DNA of 64,000 nt from Nymphaea colorata. Taxonomy: Eukaryota > Streptophyta > Magnoliopsida > Nymphaeales > Nymphaeaceae. The position numbers were made by a program, and so were the translations under genes. Shown one piece after another: positions 47,821 through 60,086 of the stretch. The notes under the pieces are model-generated. The model was not told where the DNA came from, did not search any database, and saw only the letters and a program-made list of their open reading frames with translations. Numbering within the stretch: position 1 is the stretch's first letter; each line of letters opens with the position of its first letter. The stretch spans positions 992,001 through 1,056,000 of the forward strand of contig NC_045148.1 in the NCBI RefSeq assembly GCF_008831285.2, read 5' to 3'.

Positions 47821-50140
47821 GACTTCAATTAAGAGGAGAAAACCCTATGAAATTTCTCTTCAGACTGTTACATGGGCGTGCATGTTGGCTTCATGCTGCT
47901 TTCTCATTCCCTTCTTGCTTATTGGAGGTGTATTCTTTAATTCATGCAGCTCTTGCTTTAGGATCATCAACAGACACAGGATTGGAGTAGTCGAACTACA
48001 AACCAGGTGCTTGAGGTTGCATTTATTGCAATGGTGTCAACAAAGTGCACAGGTAATGCAAGGTCTTACAGCAGGTTGGAATTAGTATGTGTTCAACAGA
48101 GAGAGAGAGAGAGAGAGCACGTCCGGAAAGTGCCAAAGATATGATGCCGAAGAAGTTATTGCTTTGCCTTACCCAAATGAGCCAAAAGCGTTGGAAAAGT
48201 TGAAAGAAATTGAATGCTTATCTCCTTCTAGGTCTCCACAATTTGGTAGACTGTGCTGAAAATTCTTTTTTTGGATAGGTGAAAGGGAAAAACCCCCCTT
48301 CAGAACCGTAGGTTAGCTGGCCTTCGGTTGGTGAAACCTTTGGTGTCTCTTTCTTGCTAGAGAGTACATATAGCTCCAACCTTGTGGGATGGGATGCTAT
48401 ATTTCTACTTGGATCACTTATTCAGAGACTAGAGTCCAGCAGATTTGCAGTGAAGGAACGCTACCAGCTCTTGTATGAGTAAACCTCTTCCCTCGTTGCT
48501 GTGATCAAAGCCCTCGTGATCGAGGCTTTCTTGCGGAAGGTTTACTTGTTATCAGGTGTGGATCATTCTCTTGAGAAAATCCCAGGAGATCTTAGTGTAT
48601 GAGAAAGCTAAAGAATATGGCATACTGTATAGAATATCAAAGACTTGTTACTGCAGAAATACTTGATAAACTGTAATGTTGAAAATCAGGAAAACGTTTT
48701 GTATCAGGACGCAAACACTTTCCAGTCCGAGCTCTAACATCTATAAAAATGAAATGTACGCGCTATTTATCATCTTCTACAATATGGTATAGGAGATGGA
48801 CTATGTCCATCGTTAGATGTAAAATAGAGTGGTATTTCGTGGCAGAGACTAGAAAAGTCCCAGAACAACTAATAAAAAATGAGCATAAGAACTGGGCGCG
48901 GTCACTCGAACCTAGTGAGCAGAGAAAAAAAAAATGCAAACTAGTGGCGCTTCAAATAAATGAACTTAATCCTTTCCTTTTGTTCCTCTATCATGCTCTA
49001 GAAACAAAGCACAGAACTTATGTTGGATTCTTTAATTTTCCCTGTTTCAATGCTAAGCTATAAAGATCGAAAACTGATTCAGTAAACCGTTTTCCCGTTT
49101 CAATCACATATTCTGAAAAAAAAAAAAACAATATTACATATATAATTTGGAAATAAGAAACACATTAAACATAACTAAAAATAAACATTATGTGACATGC
49201 TGCACCCTTCTATGAGCCAGTGAATCAAACCTGTTTGCCGTTAATTTAATTTGGTCTACTCAGACCGTCTTTTGCAACACAAGCTTGATCTACACATAAC
49301 CCAAGTTAGTTTTTCAGATCTGAAACTGTCTCAGACCTGCTTTGATCCGTCCTGCAAAAACTCCCCATGAATTTCTCGACCCTGAAGCTCTTCACAAAGT
49401 CGTTCTCATGCATGAGATGTTAGAACAGTTTTGAGTTCTGTTCAGACTTGCGAAATTCACCAACCCGAAACTGTGCAAGTTTACTGTTTATCCTCTCACC
49501 AAGGAAAACTCTCCTCCATTACTTTGCCCTCAACACAACAAAGCGATGCATATTTCAAACATCAAATTTCAAATTTAAACCTTACTGAACTTGAAGAAAG
49601 GCTTTAGGAGATGACCCACCTAACCTAGCATGCCGGCCCACAGTGAGCTTTAACATCTTATCACATAATTTACAGCATGAAAGGAAATGACAAATTTTAG
49701 AAAGATGACGACAGAACTCCCAATCCAGGACAATATGTACATAAAATGTTAAAATAAAACGTGGTCCTGTCCTGCCAACATTGGTCAGATGGACCTACCT
49801 CTTGGTTCATATCCAGCCCAATTACATGACCCATGAGCAGGAGCAGCTTACCAACAAAAGGAAGGTGTCCTGCCAAACTGTGTTCCTCATTTATGAGGTG
49901 TCCCCATCCACAGATGTGCACCAAATCTGAGAGGGACCACCTTGACTGCTCAAAACCCAGGGTTCTCTGCAGCATACTCATTATGAATGGTGGGACATGC
50001 CTTGAGGTTATATACCATTTTTTTTTCCCATGTAAACATCCTGCATGGCATTCCACATTCAAAATCATGGTATATAAATCCATTGTTTAACCAAACAGTG
50101 ATTTTCAATAGCGATCCAGCAGCATGAATTTCATATTTCA

Positions 50141-50505
50141 TACCTACAGTAATTGTTGTACGTATCGTACGATACGAGGCTGTATTGTATAATACGTATC
50201 GTCATGTTTCAAAAATGAGATACGATACACCACTTGTATCGTAAACAGGTGGTGTAACGTGCCTATATCTCACGTATTGTATGGTACAATGCCCTTCATG
50301 GTACGATACAATTACGATACAATTAGGATACATTTACGATACGTTGATTTTTTATGATTTTTTTTCGAATTTTTTTCTATTTTTTCTGATTATTTTTTTA
50401 AAAATACGATACAGTTACAATTCGTTGCGATATTTTAAGATATAACGTATCTTAAGGCCAGACCGATACGGCTTATGATACGCTTTTTACAACATTGTGT
50501 AATGC
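50141..50505. mobile_element. Element rich in tacgatac / gtatcgta motifs, MITE-like
   Basis: Dense GTATCGTA, ATACGATAC and TACGATAC motifs in both orientations fill about 360 bp. The left end ('aattgttgtacgtatcgta') and the reverse complement of the right end ('aatgttgtaaaaagcgtatca') are partly similar, which suggests decayed terminal inverted repeats. No open frame is present. The superfamily is not assigned. Confidence 0.5.
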
Positions 50506-53215
50506 ATCATGATTATAAGGTCCGACCAAGGGAAAAGGAGGTTGGATCTTAAATCCGTGGATCTGAGATTTTCGCATGGTGATCTAGCGGGGGAAGTCCT
50601 GCAGTTTGATTCTCGTGGGCAGTAGGCTGAAATTTACGCATAAAGATTGTTTAATTCTTCATGGATGTCACAGTTTCTGACGGCACAAATTATAAGAGCT
50701 TGTTTTTCATTGGGAGAACACTTGCCTTTCTTCTAATGAAGTGTTCCTGCTGCAGGCGAAGGGACCCGTGCATTCTAATCAAACATGGAACCACTGAATG
50801 CCTCTATTTTATTCGGGTAGAAGACTTTCCGCACATTATTCCATTCATTTTAGATCTGCCATGAAACACAAGAGAAGACACTGTGCTCCAAACAAGTGTC
50901 CTATTGTAACAATCAAATTTACCTCTAAGGAAGCATTCAACTGTTCTAATTCTGTTCTCGAAACAAGTGTTTGATTCTAACAATCAAACAAGGGAACGAG
51001 ATAAAACATTTCAAAGCTCCTCGAATTTGTCCATTGATCTGACTGAGAAAAACATAACAGCAGTGACTGAAATTGACATTTTAAAAAGTTCCAGGGGCAA
51101 TTACGTCAAATGCAAGCAATACCAACATCCCTCGTAAGGCATAAAATTTTTGTGGGGAGCTTTTGTAGAAGACCAGGCCGGCAGATTCCTCTTTTGCTTT
51201 TGCCGACTGCCTTTTGCTTTTTCTCCAAATCCCACAACCTGTTCCCAAGTCTTTAATTTTATTTTACTCACATAAAATTTTTTCTTAAAAATTTATTAAT
51301 GCCAACAAATTTTTCTTAAAAATTTATTAATGCCAACAAACTGTTCTTTTCGCTCAAAAACAGTACAAATTACTATACTTCAGATCAAATTCATTGTACA
51401 TAAAATGACATAAACAGCCTTCTACCAAAATATGGTGCCCCCATTGAGGGACCATTCGCTGCTTTTCTCCACGCGACTCTCTCCTGACTGTTTTGTCATC
51501 AGCCACTAAAGGAAAAGAAAAGTTACCACGCTAGGAGGCCTAGGCTTGAGGATGAGATAAGGTTCGAAAATTTTAACCTAACTTGGTCTGTCTTGGACCT
51601 GCCTAGTGGATTCCTTTAGCAAATTGGGTCGCCACCGCTGAGCCTGGTGCTTGGTTTGATATGGAACTTGATTGTCTATTTCCACCTTACAGTGTCATCC
51701 AGTTTTGAGACGTAAATTCCAGGCAAAGGAAATGAGAAATGATTCTTAGTTTGGATTCAGCTTCATCATACTTAAAATAGCCTTCTATGTGAATCAATTT
51801 TGTGGTCATATAAAGACTAACTCAACACAGTAACTGATACATCCAGTAATGCTTTTTAATATTTAGAACTACCAACCAAAAAATGTTGCCGTTTTAGAGA
51901 TTCATTAAAGGTGGATGAAATTTGAATTCGGTACATCTTGGCGTTCCGCGTTTGACTAGGTTTGGTGGAATATCATGAACTTTGGAGTTGGAAAATTTCA
52001 AAGTTTACTTGATGGTGTGATTCAATTCAAAACAGTTTGAGCCACAAGGGCCGAACATCATGTAATTTGAATGCAAAGAACGCCGCTACAGAAGGTCCAG
52101 GACTAGATGTGCAAGTTGGTCACAGACGGTGTAGTAGTACTTTTGTCATTTTCATTTGTGCTGCTGCTTCCTGTAGGAGTTTGGGCCGTTCCTTTGTCTC
52201 TGTGTGTGGCTGATCATCCTCTTAGACTAGCTGCTGATCTTCACCTCTGTAAGCCATTGCCTAGTGAACTACCAAATTAGATGTGACCCTTCCTCAGTTG
52301 TATTCCTCCTTTTTTGCTCCTTAACCTATAGAGTATTAAGCAGTTCCTCACTGATTCAACTTTCCTTGCATTGGGCTGTTAACCTATTCGGTTGATCTCG
52401 TCTAAACAAATTGCAGTTCTAAGCAAAATCTTAGCAAACTAACTGATGGTAGTTGCTTAATTGTTCTAACAAAATGAAGTTAATGAAAACAATAACCAAG
52501 TTAGAGGGCACAAAATGGTTTAATGATCAACATGATAACCATCTTCCTGTTACAACAACTTTTTTCTTTTTTTATGTTAACTACGTCGGCGTAAAATCCT
52601 GAAAGTCATATCTGTATCCTTCTAGGGTTCTACCTTGTTTTAGGATTTGGATGAACTTAAAGTGCAGTTTTTAACTAAGAGTGTTGTGATTACCACCATT
52701 TACACTCACTCTGTTCACTCTGTACAAGTGTAGGAGTAACACACAGCTGACACAAAATTCCAACATTCAAATTAGTGAAAAGGTTTAAAACAAAAAACAA
52801 AAGAAGGAAGTACCATTTTATTTGTTAATTTCTGGCTCGTTTTAACTGGAGGTTGCCGTGTATGTAGTGCAGTATCTCCTGGTGTGAGAGATGTGGGGAG
52901 TAAGGGTAGTCTGGTCGGTTTGAAATTTCAACGGCAATTTCGACATTTGAAAGAATCACGGGACTTAATATGGGGAAGATCTTTTCTTTACTGCAGGCAC
53001 TCTCTCTCTCTCTCTGCCTGTTGGCGGATCGCTTCTTTTCTGCGGTTGTTTCTTAAAAAAAAAAGAAAAATCTGTAAAATTTCCTTCTTTTTCCCTTTCC
53101 CGTCTTTGGCTTTTGAATATGAAGGAATGAGTTAATAACAGCGAAGTAGCAAGTGATACGTCCCATTCGTTCCTTCTTCCTCCCTGCCATCTTATACTGA
53201 GTATTATATTTGCTT

Positions 53216-53218
<3 letters not shown>

Positions 53219-53252
<34 letters not shown>
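53219..53252. repeat. TC microsatellite
   Basis: A (TC)n tract of about 34 bp lies about 1.7 kb upstream of the DUF630/DUF632 start codon, probably in its promoter or leader. Confidence 0.9.
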
Positions 53253-53254
<2 letters not shown>

Positions 53255-54961
53255 CCTGATGCTGCTACCACATAGCTCCACGGCCTTCGTCAGTTGACCG
53301 TTGCGCCTCTCTCTCCGTCTCCCCCTCTGATACACAGATGCACACACGGAAACAGTAATGAGGCCTGCAACAAGTTTCTTGTGAAAGGTATGGACATTTT
53401 CTTTTTCTGTGAAAACGCTTCTTTTTTTGAATATTAGAAATTTATGCACGCGCAGCGCCTGGCCTTAATCATCTTTGTGTTTACTGTTTAGTTTCCCATT
53501 TCTTGCGGAGGTATAACATTTTTTTTTGGAGAAAATCCTTTCTTCCTGAGCTTCGTTTTTGAAATTTAGAACTTCTTATGCAGCTACGCGTGGTGTTAAT
53601 CTTCCTTCTGTTTGGTATTCTATAAACGTTTGATCAAAATGGTGTTTTTGTACCTCTGCATTTCTCTCTCTCGCACGTCTTTTTTGTTTGCATTTTTTCC
53701 GTCTTTCGGTTCAATGCCGCGGTTATTGAGGATCATTTTTCCGTTTATTGGTTGCTAAGATTCCTGCCATCAATGAGTTTTCTAACTTTTGAGTGCTGCA
53801 GCTTTGAATTTTGAAGTTTGAACGCAAATCGTGCTCGGAAAAGCAGTAGTATGCTACGGAAAAGGCTTTATCTCCCTTCCCCAGAAAAAAAAAACACCTG
53901 TTGCTTTTTCCCCTTCGCCTGCGATGGAATATTTCAAAGTTTTACTGAAGATCTCATTGACCGGTTTACTCAATCATTTCATTCACTGAATCGCACTATC
54001 CTGTTCTTCTGTTTTTTCTGCTAGCCGATGAAGTATTGGTTTCCGCTATTACTTTAGCTCTGGTTTTAAAAGGGCCCACATTTCCCCTTTTGGGGGGAGT
54101 TTACAAGATAACTATGCATTTTCTCATCCTGGTTATATGGAAAGGTTTTTTGGTAAAGTAAACCGGTTGTTATTTTGCAAATGATGAGGATACGTGTGTT
54201 GGTGATAATCTGATTATCTACCAGATGATGATTTTCAAATTATTGTTTTGTCGAATCTTCTAAATTATAGAGTCGGATGCCTTTCTAGCCAAGCCACTTA
54301 ACATTTTCTAGAAAGAAAAAACTATACCCAACTTGGGCTTTTTTCCTTAAATTTCTTTTTACTGAATTGGTTCCAAATTTTCTGTAGGTGTTGCCAGTTC
54401 GCGTTGATGCTTTGATTTTTATGTTCGTTTAAGAAGATTGCAGACAAAGAGGTTTTCCAGCTGCCTTTAGTTTTAAGGTAAATGTTTTCTTCTACAAGTG
54501 CATATCAGAGCCTTCTCTATACGTCCCATAGGTAACAAGGAAATTGTTCACAAGCAATCTCGGTTTGAAACTCGAGATTCTGTACTTTGCTTCATTGTCC
54601 TTCTTGTGCCTGTTTGTTTCTTTGGAAGGCAACCTTCGTATATCTTAAAATGTATTGTAAAATGTCTAGATCTTCATACAGTTGAAGTTAAGGTTCTTAT
54701 TTTGGCTTATATTTATGGCTTTGATACTTAGATAAGAAGTATCAACTTCCTAGAAGTTCCTTGTCATTTCGTCGAAAGAGCTTACTTTTGATTATTTTAG
54801 AACATGATTTTATTATTGAAGAAACCAATCATATAGCTTACAAATCCAATCTTCCAAATGAGCAGCTGAGAGAACCATATGAGTTACAGGCGGTGGCATC
54901 TCTTTCATATAGAGGAATCTGGTTTCGATTCCAGTTTGGCAAATTCATAGAGGAAATAAGG

Positions 54962-57900
54962 ATGGGATGCTCAAATTCTAAGTTGGATGATGAAGAGGTT
55001 GTCAAAATCTGCAGCGAAAGAAAGAAATTTGTCAAGCAGGCCATTCAACAGAGGATTCTATTTGCCACAGGCCATGTAGCCTATATCCAAGCTCTGAAAC
55101 GGGTTTCAGCTGCTCTTCGAGAGTTTGCTGCTGGGGAAGAGAATCACGGGTTCATCTTTGAATTTACACCAACAAAATCTAAGCCTGAAACTATCACACT
55201 TGATTCACAATCCTTATCACCGAGTCCCATCAAACGTGAAACTGTTACAAATTATTTGAGGGCAGGTGCAAATCCATCAGTTCCAATAGAGGAAAGACCT
55301 CAATCTCCAGAGATCTTGAGGGTTGAATCTTATTCTCCATCTTATTACCGGAATGGAGGCGATGGTTTCTTCAGTGCACAATATCCTCTTTATTCATCGT
55401 TTTTTGGTGCACCGTACAACAAACGAAGCCCGCCTCCATTATCTCCACCTCGGTCTTCTCAATGGGACTTTTTCTGGAATCCCTTTTCATCTTTGGATTC
55501 CCAGATGTATCCCCCAAATAACAGCTTCTGTGGAATGACTGAGGATGAGATCAGAGGGATAGACAAGGTTCGTGAAGAAGAAGGGATTCCTGATTTAGAA
55601 GATGCAGTTGACGATGCTAAGAAAGACGAGATGCAGGAGGAGAAGGTGGAAGAGGATGCAGCAAGTAGTGAACCAACACTTCCAGATGAAACCTGCGAGG
55701 CAGAAAATGCGAAGCCATCATCAACCAAATCTTCTGAAGAAATCTCAGATTCCCTGTCTGACATTGTGATCGAATTTGGTCATGGCAAGATGGAACTTAG
55801 TGCTCACCCTGCTAACAGCGTTGAAGTATCAGAATTACGAAAGTCGGCAAAGCAGGGCGTGACAAGTGCAGAGGCTCCTGCTAACAAAACAGAAGCTGTG
55901 GTATTCTTTGACCAAGGCCCAGCAAACTTCTTTGAAGTCATTAAGAACATGGAAAATCAATTCATCATGGCATGTGACTGTGCTAATGAGGTAGCTACGA
56001 TGTTGGAAGCAAGTAAAGTGCAACACTTCGCTGCAACTGAGCTAACAGGTTAGTATGCAAATCAGCAATTTTGAAACAGCTAGCCTGATATCTGCTAGTT
56101 TCATTTGCAAATACCACTGATGTGAATCATCTTGGAAGTACCATGCACTTAGCCGTGTTGGCGTAATTCTCATTGGCAATGGATAATCCTAACCGAATTG
56201 CAAGCTTTGAGACATCATCATATACAGATTTTGAGCATAAATTTTAGCCTCTCATTGTTTTGGACTAAACTATTTCTCTTCTTTCTTTGATGAGTGATAA
56301 ACCTACCATGAACTAACGTTGGAACCTTGGTGTTCTTAAGATGTTGAATATGAGTTTCTTTCTTTAGCGAGTGTGGAAGACTTAGTTTGCCTTAATAGCT
56401 TACCTTAAAAATACTGAACTCTGAAGTTCTTTGGCACGATGGTGCAAACTCTGAACCATTTTGATTTTCTTCAGGTGTTAAAATTCTGAATCCAATTGCC
56501 TTGATTCGTTCTGCATCTTCTCGTTCATCATCTTCAAGAACTTTCCAAGCTTCTTCAAGTTCCAGGGACGATGATTGTGATACAATTAGTGACTTTTCTG
56601 AGGATCCTTGTATGCTTTCTGGAAGCCACAGGTCAACATTGGATAGACTGTACGCATGGGAGAAAAAGCTCTATGAAGAAGTCAAGGTACTCCTTATTTT
56701 TCCCCTCTTAGTTTCTGTCAAACAGCCTTTTATAATGTAAACGCAAATTAGGTGCACTGTTTATGTACCAGACCTATGTGTCTGAAGCAAGGAGCACAAA
56801 GGAAAGTTGTAACAAAAGCATGACGAATCTGGTAAAACTAGACATTCAGGAAACTGGAAAAATTGAGGCGCTCTAAATGTCTTAAATTTGGCATATCAAT
56901 TGATTTTGGTATACAGTATATTCCGCCAATGTAGTTAATTGTCCATATCTGTTTTGCTGTCTGCAACAGGCTGGGGAGCGAATTCGCATAACATACGAAA
57001 AAAAGCGTAAGCAAATGAAAGAACATGACAGGAAGGGAGAGGACCCCTTCTTAGTTGATAAAACCAGACTTTCAATCAGAGATCTCCGCAACCGTATAAA
57101 AGTTTCTTTACAGTCAGTTGAGTCTATCTCAAGGAGGATTGAGACTTTGAGGGACGAAGAACTTCAGCCACAGCTAATGGAGCTGATTCACGGGTATGGT
57201 GATCATTTAGAAGTTAGTAAATTGAACATTTTATTCCATGACAGAGACTCAGAGAGTCTATAACTGGAGAAAAGGAATAAGCGTGCGCATTCTTCATCAA
57301 GTTGCCCACCATATGGATATACAGAATTTTTTATGCTCCTTGAATGTTGAAGTATCTAAATTCAAGAGTTCTCGTCTTCATTGTTCTTTTTCTTCTTTTC
57401 AAATAGGTTGGCAAGGATGTGGAGAGGAATGGCAGAGTGTCACCAAGCTCAGAAGCAGATCATGCTAGAAGCCAGCCAGCACACTCTACTCCCTTGGGTT
57501 CCTGCAGGTGTCTCGCCTGAATCTCATCAGCGGGCCACTTCAAAGCTCGAGGCGGAGCTCGTGAATTGGCAGACCACCTTCAGCAACTGGGCAGAGGCTC
57601 AACGTGCTTACGTCCGTTCCCTCCTTGGCTGGGTACTCAACTGCCTACGCCTCCAATCAGAAAGCTCGTTCACGCTGCCCAACTCGCCGCACCGCCTCGG
57701 TGCACCACCAATCGTCACGATTACGGCTCGTTGGGCTGCCATGTTTGATGAGTTATCAGAAGCTCCGGCTGTCAGCCAGCTGAGAAATTTCTCGGTGAAC
57801 GTCCGAGATCTCTACGACCAACAATGTGAGGATTTGAAGCAAAGACGGAGGTCCGATCAAGTTGTCAGGAACCTGGAGGCCAAACTGCAAATGACCAACC

Positions 57901-58196
57901 TCTTGCTCGATCAGATCGAATCCGGCGCATTGCCGGAATCCGGCGGTGCCGCAGCAGAGCAGGAGCTGGCTATTGAGACTTTTCAAAAGCAGTTGGAGGA
58001 CGAGAAGGCAACGCAAAGGGACTTAACCGAACGATCGGCGGAAACGGCCGTCAGTGTTGTTTGCACCGGATTGACATCGGTGGTCGACGCCGTTTCAGAG
58101 TTCGCCGCTAAGTCTGCCGAAGGATACGGCGAGCTCGAGAAGGTGTGCGAGAAGATGAGGCAGATGGCGGGTGGAAGATCTAACGGTCAGTCATAG
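54962..58196 (+). CDS. DUF630/DUF632 protein, NRG2-like
   Basis: Four coding exons: 54962-56048, 56475-56686, 56970-57193, 57407-58196; phases match and give 770 residues, close to related proteins of about 780-800. The N-terminus MGCSNSKLDDEEVVKICSERK is the DUF630 domain (about 1-60); Gly2 and Cys3 fit N-myristoylation and palmitoylation, so membrane attachment is likely. A Pro-rich segment with SPPPLSPP and a WDFFWNPF motif follows near 158-180, then an acidic stretch. DUF632 (about 417-720) includes LDRLYAWEKKLYEEVK, RRIETLRDEELQPQL and WRGMAECHQ. Arabidopsis NRG2 (nitrate signalling) and rice REL2 (leaf form) belong to this family; which role applies is unknown. The frame is open 67 codons upstream, but MGCSNSK marks the family start, so 54962 is chosen. 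Confidence 0.93.
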
Positions 58197-60086
58197 GTCT
58201 GCGATTTGCAGAACGGTGCCTGTAACTTTACAGAACGGGTGAAAAAATCCCTTCTCGTTTAGCCGTCCTTCAATGGTCATTAATCACTATGTATAAAAAG
58301 CAATTAGCGTTATTCCATTTATTTTTTCCTTCAAATTTCAAAGTAGCCTTCAAGCTTGTTATGACATCCCACCATTGCATCTTTAATAACTTGTGTTCAG
58401 TTCAACCATGGTAAATTTAACTCGACGGTGGTTAAAATAATCGCTTGAAATACATCGAAAATATTAGGTGGTGATTGGAAACTTTCAAAATCTGAGTGAG
58501 TTTTATATTATTGGAAAAACCTGAGCGTGTTTTTGTTGTTAAGTTTTCATTCTAAAATATCCACAATTTAACAATTTGCACCATAAAAATAGTGCAAGCA
58601 TGCTTTCAGTAATATGCACTTCGTGCTGGAAATCGGTCATCTGTTAACCAAAGGCTTTGAAATTCCTTTCGCAATTGACCCAATTAAACTTACCTCTCAT
58701 ATATATATATATAGCCAAATTAAAGTTTTAAAATTTTGACTAGGATTGAAATAGCTTTTTTCAAAAATTTTATATAAAACAAGTAAAATATTCTAAAATT
58801 TACTTGTAAATTTAAAAGATTTTTTTTTTTTTTGAGGTGGGGTGAGAGCCCAAGCGGGTCCAATCTTGGCTCCGCCCCTAGTAAGGCCCTTCAGCCAACA
58901 AAAGGGGGCAGACTTTGATGCTTGTCTCTCTTATGGGCGGGCAGAGCACAAGTGTCGCCTCATCTGCTAAACTATAACCCTTATGTACTGTTCTTTGTTT
59001 CAACATAACATTCAAAGGAGCATATCACTTGCGTATAGGAAAAAAAATACAAATTTTGCTAGTTCCATTTTAATTGGATCTTTCTTCGTCAGAGTCAGCC
59101 TTGAATTTGAATTTGGACTTGAAATTTTGAAACCAAAGGTGGAATTGATGGGGTAAGATATGACTTTTATATAAGTTGAATTAGATCCTATTGGATTTCA
59201 AGCTCAAATTTGGTTTCAAGTACTTAGATCATATATCGAATCTAAGTCCAATGGTAGTTCAGATTCTTTTTGCCTTTTCAGATCTGACTAGATGGATTTG
59301 AGTTAAAGTCATTAATCAAATCTTCGTGACCCATTTATTCCCTATTTATATGGTTTGTCCTATCATCCAAGTAAAAATAGAAACTCATATGGCATGAGAA
59401 AATATCCAGTATTAGAACTTAGAATTTCGATATCCTGAAACTTTAAGACTTCCACTCTCAAAGAACAGTAAAAAGAAATGATTGGTGGGGAAATATTGCT
59501 TTACTTTTAATATTTAATATAAATATATTGGCATGCAGTAAAAGGAAAAGTACGATAAATATGAATACGAAATCTAAATTGAGAAAAAACTTGGAATTGT
59601 TTTTAGCATCCTAATTTTCACGATATATGCAACAGCTTTTTCAGAATCTGCATATTTAAAGTTTGTCATGATTTTACAATTGACCGACATTTGAATATCT
59701 CCTGAGAGAAGTAGCAAGCCTGATGAGCAGCCGCCGGCGGAATTTGCGACCGATGACCGAAGCATTCAGTAAAATGCCCGAAATTGATCCGGATCAGGAT
59801 CTGGACTTGGGCCGGACCCGGTGGCAGCCCTAGAAGTCGTTTCAATTTTCAGGGACTTGGCAGAACCCTTCTTCAACCTCTCAAACACCACTCTCATGGC
59901 TGTGGAGAAGCTTGTACATGTCTTCCTAACCACGCTTTCCCTCCAGTTTTCTTAGATTTTCTCCGTTTTCCACTCCAAACCCCAGTGTTCATCGTCTAAT
60001 GGTTTCTCTGTCCTCCTACCCATTTGCATTTTTTAGCTAAATCCCCTCCAAAGTTCTTCTTCCTATCTTTCTGAGCGCATTGAAGT
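58197..60086. other. Intergenic region between DUF632 and METAXIN genes
   Basis: It contains the DUF632 3' UTR and a decayed repeat at about 58700-58882 that ends 'ggctccgcccctag'. A fragment near 59790-59830 ends 'ggtggcagccctag' like the end of a transposon and lies about 250 bp upstream of the METAXIN ATG. No gene is seen. Confidence 0.5.

Larger units (their letters stand above)
46751..54961. other. Noncoding region between PPR and DUF632 genes
   Basis: No gene is firmly supported in this 8.2 kb. Present are a tandem duplication (47435-47820), a 'tacgatac' element (50141-50505), a SINE-like motif near 50605 and a TC microsatellite at 53219-53252. The last 1.7 kb (about 53.2-54.96 kb) probably holds the promoter and leader of the DUF630/DUF632 gene, with possible 5'-UTR introns. 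A minus-strand 128-codon frame at 49697-50083 resembles nothing I know. Confidence 0.5.
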
